Source of the DNA: Macromonas nakdongensis
Lineage (GTDB): Bacteria > Pseudomonadota > Gammaproteobacteria > Burkholderiales > Burkholderiaceae_C
Reading direction: 5' to 3'
Assembly (NCBI RefSeq): GCF_002837145.1
Contig: NZ_NWMV01000015.1
Span: 1-39,894 of the forward strand
DNA length: 39,894 nucleotides
Shown: piece by piece, positions 1-7,031 of the stretch
Layout of the letters: each line of letters starts with the position of its first letter
How positions within the stretch are numbered: position 1 is the first letter of the stretch
Made by a program: the position numbers and the translations under genes
Notes under the pieces: model-generated
The model's database searches: none
Seen by the model: only the letters and a program-made list of their open reading frames with translations
What the model was told of the DNA's origin: nothing

Positions 1-592
1 CGGCGGCCCGGTCCAGCGCCGGCAACGCCGGCACCGCGGTGTGGAAGCCGTGCAGTGCCTGGGGCACGGCCTCACCCACCCAGACGTAGCGATAGGGCGC
101 ACTGGGCCGGCGCTGTGGTGCCGCGGGTTGGCGGTCGCGCTGCACGGCAAAGCCCAGCACCACGTCTTTCCCCGCCAGGGTGTCGGCCAGCACCGCGTCG
201 TGCTGCGGCAGGCGCAACAGGCTCTGGCGCACCGCGGCGGGCAGGGGCCACAGGTCCACCACCGCGTCGGGCGAGGTGCGGTCGGCCTCGGCGAACACCA
301 CGTCAAAACCGATGGCGGCGGCCCCGGCATCGCTCAGGCGCTGCACCAGTTCGGCGATGCGGGTGCGCGGCCACGGCCACTGGCCCACCTGCGCCAGGCT
401 GGCCTCGTCGATGTCAACGATGCGCACCGGCACCGCTTCGTAAACCCGGGGCTGCCAGCGCTGGTACTGGTCGTAACCCTGGTGGCGCAAAGTTTGCATG
501 AACAAGGGGTCGGTCACCAGCAGCAACAGGCCCAGGCCGACCGCCACCGCCGACAACAGCACCGCCACGGCGTTGAGGGACCACTTTTTCAT
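1..592 (-). CDS. CHASE2-domain sensor protein, probable membrane adenylate/guanylate cyclase or kinase (3' part outside window)
   Basis: Only the N-terminal ~197 codons are present; the gene runs off the left edge of the window. It begins MKKWSLN, followed by one hydrophobic membrane segment (about residues 8-27). The extracytoplasmic region that follows reads VRIVDIDEASLAQVGQWPWP and then has AIGFDVVFAEADRTSPD, both typical of CHASE2 sensor domains. CHASE2 is an extracytoplasmic sensory domain usually joined to a class III nucleotide cyclase, a histidine kinase or a Ser/Thr kinase. The output domain is not visible, so cyclase is inference, favoured by the cAMP-type phosphodiesterase and cNMP-binding protein nearby and by the frequent pairing of CHASE2 cyclases with FecR-domain proteins. 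It is divergent from the TolC-OmpA gene. The ATG at 592 is the first in-frame Met before the membrane segment; its ribosome binding site is weak. Confidence 0.85.
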   Translation of the reverse strand, partial: MKKWSLNAVAVLLSAVAVGLGLLLLVTDPLFMQTLRHQGYDQYQRWQPRVYEAVPVRIVDIDEASLAQVGQWPWPRTRIAELVQRLSDAGAAAIGFDVVFAEADRTSPDAVVDLWPLPAAVRQSLLRLPQHDAVLADTLAGKDVVLGFAVQRDRQPAAPQRRPSAPYRYVWVGEAVPQALHGFHTAVPALPALDRAA

Positions 593-668
593 CGTCGGCT
601 CGGCGTGCCTGCCGGGACCTGCGGGGTGCCGCCGCCCCGCCCGGTGGGGAACAGTTGCACGAAACGAC

Positions 669-696
669 TTTTCATTTTCATCATCGTCGATAGAAT
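669..696 (+). promoter_or_regulatory. Candidate sigma-70 promoter for the TolC-OmpA fusion gene
   Basis: TTTTCA (669-674), a 16-base spacer and TAGAAT (691-696) sit in a short AT-rich island (about 660-720) that stands out from the GC-rich surroundings. It lies about 75 bases upstream of the ATG at 769, in the divergent gap with the CHASE2 gene. Pattern match only. Confidence 0.4.
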
Positions 697-768
697 GAAG
701 TTCGACAGATTTTGTTACATCCCGGCCGTGGTGCCACCACAGCCCCTCACTTGCCAAGGTGTTTCACC

Positions 769-2727
769 ATGAACATGCATTTGAAGCTGTCCGTGCTCGC
801 CGGCCTGGTGGCCCACGCGCTGGGCCATGCACAAACCTTGCCCGTCCCCCTGGTGGACGCGGCCCGGACCGCGGTGCTGGCCAGCCCCGACGTGCAGGAG
901 CGCTGGAAGGCCTTCCGCGCCACCGAAGACGGCGTGGACGTGGCCCGGGCGGCGTGGCGGCCCCAGGTCGATCTGACCGCCAACGTGGGCCAACAGCACC
1001 GCCACACTCCCGGCCAGGACCTGGGCACCTTTCCCATCCGCGGCAGCGATCTCCGCCTGACCCAACTGCTGTTCGACGGCGGTGTGGCCGGCAGCGCCAT
1101 CCGCGAAGCCGGCGTGGACCGCCTGCGCAGCTACTACGACCTCACCGCCGCCGGCGAAACCATCGCCCTGCAGGTGACCCAGGCCTACCTCGACCTGCTG
1201 CGCCACCGCGAACGGGTGGCCCTGGCCACCGAGCATTACGCCGAACACCGGCGCACCAGCGACATGCTGCAGGAGCGCAGCAACGCCGCCGTGGCCCGCC
1301 GCTCCGACCTGGAACAGGCCCTGGGCCGCCTGGCCCTGGCGGAGTCAGAGCTGACGGACGAAACCACCGCCCTGAACAACGCCGCGGTGCGCTACCAGCG
1401 CCTGGTGGGCACCCTCCCACCCGCGCAGCTGCCGGCCTGGCCCGAAACCGCGCACCTGGCTGCTATGCCCACCAATGCCGAAACCGCCCTGCGCGACGGC
1501 CTGCGGCACAACCCCAGTCTGCGCGCCGCCTGGCAGAACCTGCGCGCCCGCCAGGAAGCGGTGGACGGGCGCCAAGCCGCCTTCCTGCCCCGGGTGGAGT
1601 TGCGCGTGTCCACCGAACGCGACAAGAACCGCGACGGCGTCGCCGGCCACGCCCGCGACCAGGTGGCCGAAGTGGTGCTGGAACAGAACCTGTATCGCGG
1701 TGGGGCCGACGTGGCCCGCCGCACCCAGGCCACCGCCCTGGCCGCGCGCGCGCAGGCCCAGTTCGAGCAGACCTGCCGCGAAGTCGGCCAAACCCTGTCG
1801 GTCGCCTACAAGGACAGCTACACCCTCGAAGAACAGCGCCGCCTGCTCGACGAGCAGCGCCTGGCGGTGGACAAGACCCGCACCGCCTTCCGCCAACAGT
1901 TCGACCTCGGCCAGCGCACCCTGCTCGACCTGCTCGACACCCAGACCGAGTACTTCGAGAGCCAGCGCAACTACCTCAACGCCCGTTACGACCAGCTCGC
2001 CGCCGAAGCGCGCACCCTCGCCGCCATGGGCGGCCTGGTGGCGCAACTGGGCGCGCAAGCCGCCGACCGCCCCACACCCCAGGCCCTGGGCCTGGACGGC
2101 GACGAGCACGACCCCTCGGCCCACTGTGCCGTGCCCGTGACCTTCATGGACTCGCTGGCGCGCATCAAGGCCGGGCTGGACATTCCCCGCCCGACCGGGC
2201 GCGGGTCCTACGTCGTGCTGCTGCCCAACGCCGACGGCAGCGTGGGCCGCGTTTCCGTCAGTGGCACCGGGGGGCAGCAGGAACTCCACCAGGCCGGCAC
2301 CGGCACCCCCCTGCAAGGCCACCAGGCGCCCTCGGCCGTCAGCGACGGCGAAGTCCAGCGCGATTTCGGCGCCGCGCTCCAGGCGGCCCCAGCCCTGCCG
2401 GAAAAATTCACTTTGCTGTTCGACCAGGGCAGCACCCGCCTGAGCCGCGACAGCCGCGGCGAGTGGGACAAGGTCCTGGCCAGCCTGCGCCGCCGCCCGG
2501 CGGTGGACATCACCCTGGCCGGCCACACCGACACCGTCAGCAACGACCGGCTGAACGACGCGCTGGCGCTGCGCCGCGCCAAGGCGGTGGAAGCGATGAT
2601 CCGCCGCAGCGGCTTCAAGAATGTGGTGATCGCCGTGGAAAGCCACGGCGCCAAGAACCTGGCCGTGCCCACCCCGCCGCAAACCGGCGAAGCACGCAAC
2701 CGGCGTGTGCTGGTGACGGTGCGCTGA
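769..2727 (+). CDS. TolC-family outer-membrane efflux protein fused to a C-terminal OmpA peptidoglycan-binding domain
   Basis: 652 residues. Signal peptide at residues 1-21 (MNMHLKLSVLAGL...ALGHA). Residues ~28-425 form two TolC/OEP repeats: long Ala/Arg/Gln-rich helices, with QLLFDGG in repeat 1, LEQNLYRGG in repeat 2 and QFDLGQRTLLDLLDTQTEYF near the end. A linker (~457-512) holds YVVLLPNADGSVGRVSVSG, a segment type seen in OmpA proteins near FecR genes. Residues ~546-650 are an OmpA-like domain (LLFDQGSTRLS, LAGHTDTV, RRAKAVEAMI, NRRVLVTVR). TolC proteins form outer-membrane exit ducts for type I secretion or RND efflux; OmpA domains hold proteins to peptidoglycan. Having both in one chain is unusual and suggests a wall-anchored secretion duct. 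The start at 769 is preferred over an upstream in-frame Met because it has an AAGGTG ribosome binding site and directly precedes the signal peptide. No ABC transporter or fusion protein is adjacent in this window. Confidence 0.88.
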   Translation: MNMHLKLSVLAGLVAHALGHAQTLPVPLVDAARTAVLASPDVQERWKAFRATEDGVDVARAAWRPQVDLTANVGQQHRHTPGQDLGTFPIRGSDLRLTQLLFDGGVAGSAIREAGVDRLRSYYDLTAAGETIALQVTQAYLDLLRHRERVALATEHYAEHRRTSDMLQERSNAAVARRSDLEQALGRLALAESELTDETTALNNAAVRYQRLVGTLPPAQLPAWPETAHLAAMPTNAETALRDGLRHNPSLRAAWQNLRARQEAVDGRQAAFLPRVELRVSTERDKNRDGVAGHARDQVAEVVLEQNLYRGGADVARRTQATALAARAQAQFEQTCREVGQTLSVAYKDSYTLEEQRRLLDEQRLAVDKTRTAFRQQFDLGQRTLLDLLDTQTEYFESQRNYLNARYDQLAAEARTLAAMGGLVAQLGAQAADRPTPQALGLDGDEHDPSAHCAVPVTFMDSLARIKAGLDIPRPTGRGSYVVLLPNADGSVGRVSVSGTGGQQELHQAGTGTPLQGHQAPSAVSDGEVQRDFGAALQAAPALPEKFTLLFDQGSTRLSRDSRGEWDKVLASLRRRPAVDITLAGHTDTVSNDRLNDALALRRAKAVEAMIRRSGFKNVVIAVESHGAKNLAVPTPPQTGEARNRRVLVTVR

Positions 2728-2757
2728 AACGGCCGCGCTGCCGTCGGCCAGACGGCG

Positions 2758-3219
2758 TCAACGGCCGGCCACGGCGGTCGGACCGGCGTCCACTTTCACC
2801 ACGAAGTGCGTGCCACGCACGCCGATGGTGCCGGTTGGCGTGGTCACGCTCACCGCTTCGGGCTTGAGCTTGGCGATCGCGCCCGACACGTAATTCAGCG
2901 TGCCCTTGCTGAGCCGGGTGCCCAGTTTGAGCTTGCCTTCGCGCGGGGCGTACAGGTATTCGTCCACCACCAGCTCCGTGTCGGGGCCGAAGGACATCAC
3001 GGTGTCGTCCTTGAAGGTCACCCCCAGGCTGCCTTGGGGACCGGTGATCAGGCGGTTGCCCTGGAACACCGGGGCCCCGACCACGGCCGCCTGGCGTTGG
3101 CTGCTGCTGGCCACGAAGGCCTGGCCTTTGACGGTTTTGACGTAGCCGATCGGCGGTTCGGCCGCCAGCGCCCAGCCCGAACACAGCAACCACGCGGCGG
3201 TCCAGAGTTTGGGGTTCAT
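2758..3219 (-). CDS. Periplasmic FecR-domain protein
   Basis: 153 residues. Signal peptide MNPKLWTAAWLLCSGWALA. The FecR-type beta domain follows: VKTVKGQAFV, VFQGNRLITGPQGSLGVTFKDDT, then DTELVVDEYLYAP and VTTPTGTIGVRGTHFVVKV. The GTIGVRGT-type ending is characteristic of stand-alone FecR-domain proteins, which are distinct from FecI-linked anti-sigma FecR: no cytoplasmic or membrane segment is present apart from the signal peptide. A strong AAGGAG ribosome binding site lies 7 bases before the ATG. It is convergent with the TolC-OmpA gene (30-base gap). Such proteins commonly neighbour CHASE2 cyclases, so a periplasmic role feeding the CHASE2 sensor is a reasonable inference. An AT-rich patch at about 3274-3300 probably carries its promoter. 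Confidence 0.88.
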   Translation of the reverse strand: MNPKLWTAAWLLCSGWALAAEPPIGYVKTVKGQAFVASSSQRQAAVVGAPVFQGNRLITGPQGSLGVTFKDDTVMSFGPDTELVVDEYLYAPREGKLKLGTRLSKGTLNYVSGAIAKLKPEAVSVTTPTGTIGVRGTHFVVKVDAGPTAVAGR

Positions 3220-3361
3220 GACAGGGCTCCTTGCAGGGAAATGGGACAACGACACCACCCAGCAGAAGGCGGTACTTTTATCAGAATAACAAATTTCTCT
3301 GCCCTCCGGAAGCACCGCCCGTCTGTTGGGGGCCGACCAGACCGGGCTGTGCCGCACGGAC

Positions 3362-5185
3362 TCAGGCCAGCGCCGCGATCCACTGGGTGGAGCCACGCAG
3401 TTTCTGCGCCATGTCCCGGGCCAGGTTTTCCAGCAGCACGATGTTCAGCACCGGTTCGCGCGCGCCGATGACCTGCAACTGCTCGGCCCCCAGCACGCGC
3501 AGGCGCACGGCGGTGTCGGCGAACACCGAAGCGCTGCGCGTGGTCTGGCCCAGCAGCACCATTTCGCCGAACACCATGCCAGGGCTCAGGGTCGAGATGC
3601 GCTGGTGGGCACCGTCGTCCAGCGGCACCAGCACGCTGACCTGGCCGGCCTCGACGAAGAAGATCTGACCATCGCTGGCCTGGCCGCTGTGCAGGATCTG
3701 GGTGCCGGCGGGGTGTTCCACGCAGCGCGCCACGGCCTCCAGTTCGGCCAGCAGGGGTGCGGGCAGGCCCTGGAACAGGGGGCCGTCGGCCAGGGTGGCG
3801 GACGCCGGCACCTGGTGGTCCGACTCGGCCATCAGGCGGTGCTCGCACCACTCCACGGCCAGGTCGTTGTCCTCGAAGCTCAAGAAGCCGTGGTCCTCCC
3901 GGCCGGCAGACTTGCGCAAGGGACCGCTGATCTGCGGACGCTGGTGGATGCGTGAGAACACCACCGCCACGCCATCCTGGGCCAGGCCCAGGCGGGTCTG
4001 GTTGAGCAGGCGCGCGGCGCTGTCGGTCAGGCCATCGACGCGGTGCATGTCCAGGATGAAGCTGTGCGTCTCGGGCGCCAGGGCCAGCATCTCCCGGATC
4101 ACGTGCTCCATGCCGTCCACCGCCAGGAAGCCGTGCAGGCACAGGTACTTGATGCGGTGGGCCTGCTGCTGCAGGTGCGCGCGGACGCTGGGCGTGGGTT
4201 GCCGGCGCGAGGGCGCGTCGGCCGCGGTGTAGATGCGGCCCAGGGCCATGCGCGGGTCGTTGGTGCGCGAAAACACGTTCAGGTTGAAGTCGCGCGACAG
4301 GCGTTTGCAGACCTCGATGCCGCGCACGCTGTTGCCCTTGGCGTCCAGCCGCGGGGAGTACACGGCAATGCCAAAGCGCCCCGGCAGCACCGCGACGATG
4401 CCACCGCCCACCCCGCTCTTGGCCGGCATGCCGACGTCGGTCAGCCAGCTGCCGGCAAAGTCGTACATGCCGCAGGTCGCCATCACGCTGAGCACGCGCT
4501 CCACGTACTCCGGCGGCACCGCGCGCTCTTGCGTCACCGGGTTGACGCCGCCATTGGCCAGCGTGGCGGCCATGCAGGCCAGGTCCTGGCAGGTGACCAG
4601 CAGCGAGCATTGGCGGAAATAGTTTTCCAGCGAGGCCATGGGGTCGCCTTCGACAATGCCGAAGTTCTTCAGCATCCAGGCGATGCCGCGGTTGCGGTAG
4701 CCGGTCTCGCTCTCGGAGCGGTAGACCTGATCGTCCAGCGGCAGGTCGCGCCCGGCAAAGGCCGACAGCGCGCCCTGGATGCGGGCCCACTGCGCCTCGA
4801 CCGTGGTGCCGTTCACCAAACTGGTGGTGGCGATGGCACCGGCGTTGATCATGGGGTTGAGCGGCGCACCGGTTTGGGGATGCAGGCTGATGGAATTGAA
4901 GGCGTCGCCGCTGGGCTCCACCCCCACTTTCTGCGACACGAACTCCGCGCCCCGGTCGGCCAAGGCGGTGGCATAGACAAAGGCCTTGGAGATCGACTGG
5001 ATGGTGAAGGCCTGCTGCGCATCGCCCACGCTGTAGGCCACGCCGTCGGCCGTGACCAGGCAGATGGCAAAACCGTCGGGATCGACCTTGGACAGTTCGG
5101 GGATGTAACTGGCCAGCGCCCCGCCGCGTTCGTCGGCCAACTGGGCGTGCAGGCGCTCCAAGGCCGCCAGAATGGGGGATTGCAT
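3362..5185 (-). CDS. glsA: Glutaminase fused to STAS and cyclic-nucleotide-binding domains
   Basis: 607 residues, about twice the length of a simple glutaminase. Residues 1-~310 are a complete serine-dependent glutaminase (L-glutamine to glutamate plus ammonia), with the S64-x-x-K67 catalytic pair in QSISKAF, NAGAIATTSLVNGT, GVNPVTQERAVP and GMPAKSGVGGGI. Residues ~340-440 are STAS-like (HSFILDMHRVDGLTDSAARL). Residues ~467-590 are a cNMP-binding domain with GQVSVLVPLDD and a phosphate cassette FGEMVLLGQTTRSASV that keeps the Glu and Arg that bind cyclic nucleotide. Such three-domain glutaminases occur in other bacteria. A cyclic nucleotide may therefore tune the enzyme, which fits the class II cAMP phosphodiesterase 62 bases upstream. 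The start is set at ATG 5185; an in-frame TTG at 5209 would fall almost at the predicted sigma-54 transcription start. Confidence 0.93.
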   Translation of the reverse strand: MQSPILAALERLHAQLADERGGALASYIPELSKVDPDGFAICLVTADGVAYSVGDAQQAFTIQSISKAFVYATALADRGAEFVSQKVGVEPSGDAFNSISLHPQTGAPLNPMINAGAIATTSLVNGTTVEAQWARIQGALSAFAGRDLPLDDQVYRSESETGYRNRGIAWMLKNFGIVEGDPMASLENYFRQCSLLVTCQDLACMAATLANGGVNPVTQERAVPPEYVERVLSVMATCGMYDFAGSWLTDVGMPAKSGVGGGIVAVLPGRFGIAVYSPRLDAKGNSVRGIEVCKRLSRDFNLNVFSRTNDPRMALGRIYTAADAPSRRQPTPSVRAHLQQQAHRIKYLCLHGFLAVDGMEHVIREMLALAPETHSFILDMHRVDGLTDSAARLLNQTRLGLAQDGVAVVFSRIHQRPQISGPLRKSAGREDHGFLSFEDNDLAVEWCEHRLMAESDHQVPASATLADGPLFQGLPAPLLAELEAVARCVEHPAGTQILHSGQASDGQIFFVEAGQVSVLVPLDDGAHQRISTLSPGMVFGEMVLLGQTTRSASVFADTAVRLRVLGAEQLQVIGAREPVLNIVLLENLARDMAQKLRGSTQWIAALA

Positions 5186-5223
5186 GGAAGGGGTCCCGGA
5201 TCTTGACAAGAAGACCCGATCGA

Positions 5224-5239
5224 AGCACGTCCTGTGCCA
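5224..5239 (-). promoter_or_regulatory. Predicted sigma-54 (-24/-12) promoter of glsA
   Basis: Reading the minus strand from 5239 to 5224, the sequence is TGGCACAGGACGTGCT. Compared with TGGCAC-R-N4-TTGCW it has a perfect -24 element, correct spacing and one mismatch in the -12 element. The predicted start is near 5213, giving a leader of about 28 bases. Sigma-54 control of a glutaminase makes biological sense for nitrogen control. Confidence 0.55.
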
Positions 5240-5247
5240 GCGCCGGG

Positions 5248-6039
5248 CTAGGCCGGGGCGCGCAGGTCGAAGGTCTGCCCAGCCTCAAGCCACAGCAGGC
5301 GGTGGCGTTCCTCCAGACCCAGGGCGCGCAGTTCGGCCTCGATCAGCATGTGCTCCACCGGCTTGGTGTGGGTGATGCCGATCGGCACCCACTGGTGGCG
5401 GGCGTCGAGCTGGGCCAACTCTTGCGCCAGCAGGCTGGGGCAGAGGTGCTGGCTGCGCTGTGCCAAGCCCCGCTCCTTTTCGCTGAAAGCGGTTTCGATC
5501 ACCAGCATGGCCAGCTGCTTCATCTGGTTGATGCGCGCCCAGAACGCAGGGGTGCCACAGGTGTCGCCGGTGAACACCCACTGGCCAACCGGCGTGTCCA
5601 CCGCGTAGCCCACGGCCGGCACGGTGTGCTGCGCCGGCAGCACCTCGACCCGGTGTTGCGCGACGTGCACCACCTCGCCCACCTGCAAGGGCTCGAAGCG
5701 CAGGAACGGGGCCTCGACCGAGGGCAGGGCAGAAAAATCGGGCCAGATCGTGTGGTTGAACACATGGGCCTTCAGCGCCGCAATGGTTTCCGGCAGGGCG
5801 TGGGCCACCAGCGGCCGGCGCATGCTGCCGGCGATGGTGTCCAGCATCAGCGGCAGGGCGGCGATGTGGTCCAGGTGGGCGTGGGTGATGAAGACGTGCT
5901 CGATGCGCAGCATCTCCTCGACCGTCAGGTCCCCGACCCCGGTGCCCGCATCCACCAGGATGCGTTCGTCCACCAGGAACGACGTGGTTCGCGCGTGTTG
6001 CGCAATCGCACCCGAGCAGCCCAGAATTTTGATCTGCAT
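5248..6039 (-). CDS. Class II 3',5'-cyclic-nucleotide phosphodiesterase (metallo-beta-lactamase fold)
   Basis: 263 residues. It opens MQIKILGCSGAI with TTSFLVDERILVDAGTGVGDL. The metal-binding motif T-H53-A-H55-L-D57-H58 is intact. Further metal ligands and family markers are HTVPAVGYAV, FTGDTCGTPAFW, LVIETAFSEKE and IGITHTKPVE. This pattern belongs to class II cAMP phosphodiesterases rather than to glyoxalase II or RNase Z relatives. It would hydrolyse cAMP (or cGMP) to the 5' monophosphate in the cytoplasm. It lies on the same strand as the glsA fusion and upstream of it, so it could be co-transcribed, although glsA appears to have its own sigma-54 promoter. It is divergent from arginase with only 29 bases between starts. 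The ATG was chosen because the conserved N-terminus begins there. Confidence 0.87.
   Translation of the reverse strand: MQIKILGCSGAIAQHARTTSFLVDERILVDAGTGVGDLTVEEMLRIEHVFITHAHLDHIAALPLMLDTIAGSMRRPLVAHALPETIAALKAHVFNHTIWPDFSALPSVEAPFLRFEPLQVGEVVHVAQHRVEVLPAQHTVPAVGYAVDTPVGQWVFTGDTCGTPAFWARINQMKQLAMLVIETAFSEKERGLAQRSQHLCPSLLAQELAQLDARHQWVPIGITHTKPVEHMLIEAELRALGLEERHRLLWLEAGQTFDLRAPA
5354..5370. promoter_or_regulatory. Weak NtrC-like enhancer candidate
   Basis: TCCACC-N5-GGTGTG (5354-5370) matches 9 of the 12 conserved positions of the NtrC site TGCACC-N5-GGTGCA with the right spacing, about 150 bases upstream of the predicted glsA start. It lies inside the coding region of the phosphodiesterase, so chance is a serious alternative. 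Confidence 0.2.
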
Positions 6040-6068
6040 GCAGCAGCCCCAACGACGGAGGTGATTAA

Positions 6069-7019
6069 ATGTGCCCCATGGTACCCAATATTGAATCGCC
6101 TTCCAGCGCCCCGGTCGCGCTGATCGGGGCGCCCACCGATGTCGGGGCCGGGGTGCGCGGCGCCTCGATGGGGCCGGAGGCATTGCGTGTGGCGGGCCTG
6201 CAACAGGCCTTGCAAGGCCACGACCGGCGCGTGCTCGACCGCGGCAACCTGGCGGGCCCGGCCAACCCCTGGCAGGCACCGCAGCGGGGCTACCGCCACC
6301 TGGACGAGGTGGCCGCCTGGAACCGGGCCGTGCACGATGCGGTGCACGCCGAACTGGTGCAAGGGCACCTGCCCATCCTGCTGGGCGGCGACCACTGCCT
6401 GGCCATGGGCTCGATCGCCGCGGTGGCGCGCCATTGCCGCGCCCAAGGCCGGCGTCTGCGCGTGCTCTGGCTGGACGCGCACGCCGACTTCAACACCTCG
6501 GCGCTCACGCCCAGCGGCAACCTGCACGGCATGCCGGTGGCGTGCCTGTGCGGCTTCGGCCCCGAGGCCCTGACCGGCCTGGCCGGCCACAGCCCCGCGC
6601 TGTCGCCGGCCGAGGTGCGGCAAATCGGCATCCGCAGCGTGGACCCGGGTGAAAAACGCTTCGTTCACGCGCAGGGGCTGGAGGTGTTCGACATGCGCCA
6701 CATCGACGAGGTCGGCATGCGCCAAACCATGGCACTGGCCCTGAGCGGGCTCGACGGCGACACCCACCTGCACGTCAGCTTCGACGTGGATTTTCTCGAC
6801 CCCGGCATCGCCCCCGGCGTGGGCACCACCGTGCCCGGCGGCCCCACCTACCGCGAAGCGCAGCTGTGCATGGAGATGATCGCCGACACCGGCCGCCTGG
6901 CCAGCCTGGACGTGATGGAACTCAACCCCGCGCTGGACGTGCGCAACCAGACCGCGCTGTTGGCGGTGGACCTGATCGAAAGCCTGTTCGGCAAGAGCAC
7001 CCTGATGCGGCGCGGCTGA
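6069..7019 (+). CDS. rocF: Arginase
   Basis: 316 residues, the usual arginase length. It catalyses L-arginine + H2O to L-ornithine + urea with a binuclear manganese centre. All metal-binding motifs are present: GGDH (H109), DAHADFN (D136, H138, D140) and FDVDFLDPGIAPGVGT (D239, D241). SGNLHGMPVACL is the family loop after the second motif. The ATG at 6069 follows a near-perfect GGAGGTGAT ribosome binding site (6057-6065); a second in-frame ATG at 6078 is less well placed. It is convergent with the MocR regulator (12-base gap) and divergent from the phosphodiesterase. Arginine degradation fits the nitrogen theme of the neighbouring glutaminase. Confidence 0.95.
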   Translation: MCPMVPNIESPSSAPVALIGAPTDVGAGVRGASMGPEALRVAGLQQALQGHDRRVLDRGNLAGPANPWQAPQRGYRHLDEVAAWNRAVHDAVHAELVQGHLPILLGGDHCLAMGSIAAVARHCRAQGRRLRVLWLDAHADFNTSALTPSGNLHGMPVACLCGFGPEALTGLAGHSPALSPAEVRQIGIRSVDPGEKRFVHAQGLEVFDMRHIDEVGMRQTMALALSGLDGDTHLHVSFDVDFLDPGIAPGVGTTVPGGPTYREAQLCMEMIADTGRLASLDVMELNPALDVRNQTALLAVDLIESLFGKSTLMRRG

Positions 7020-7031
7020 AGACCGCCCGGC

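Noticed and set aside
41-772. Long plus-strand open frames across 41-772
   Set aside because: They are antisense to the CHASE2 coding region, whose translation has a clear membrane segment and domain motif; their composition is Arg/Pro/His-rich as expected of a GC-rich shadow frame.
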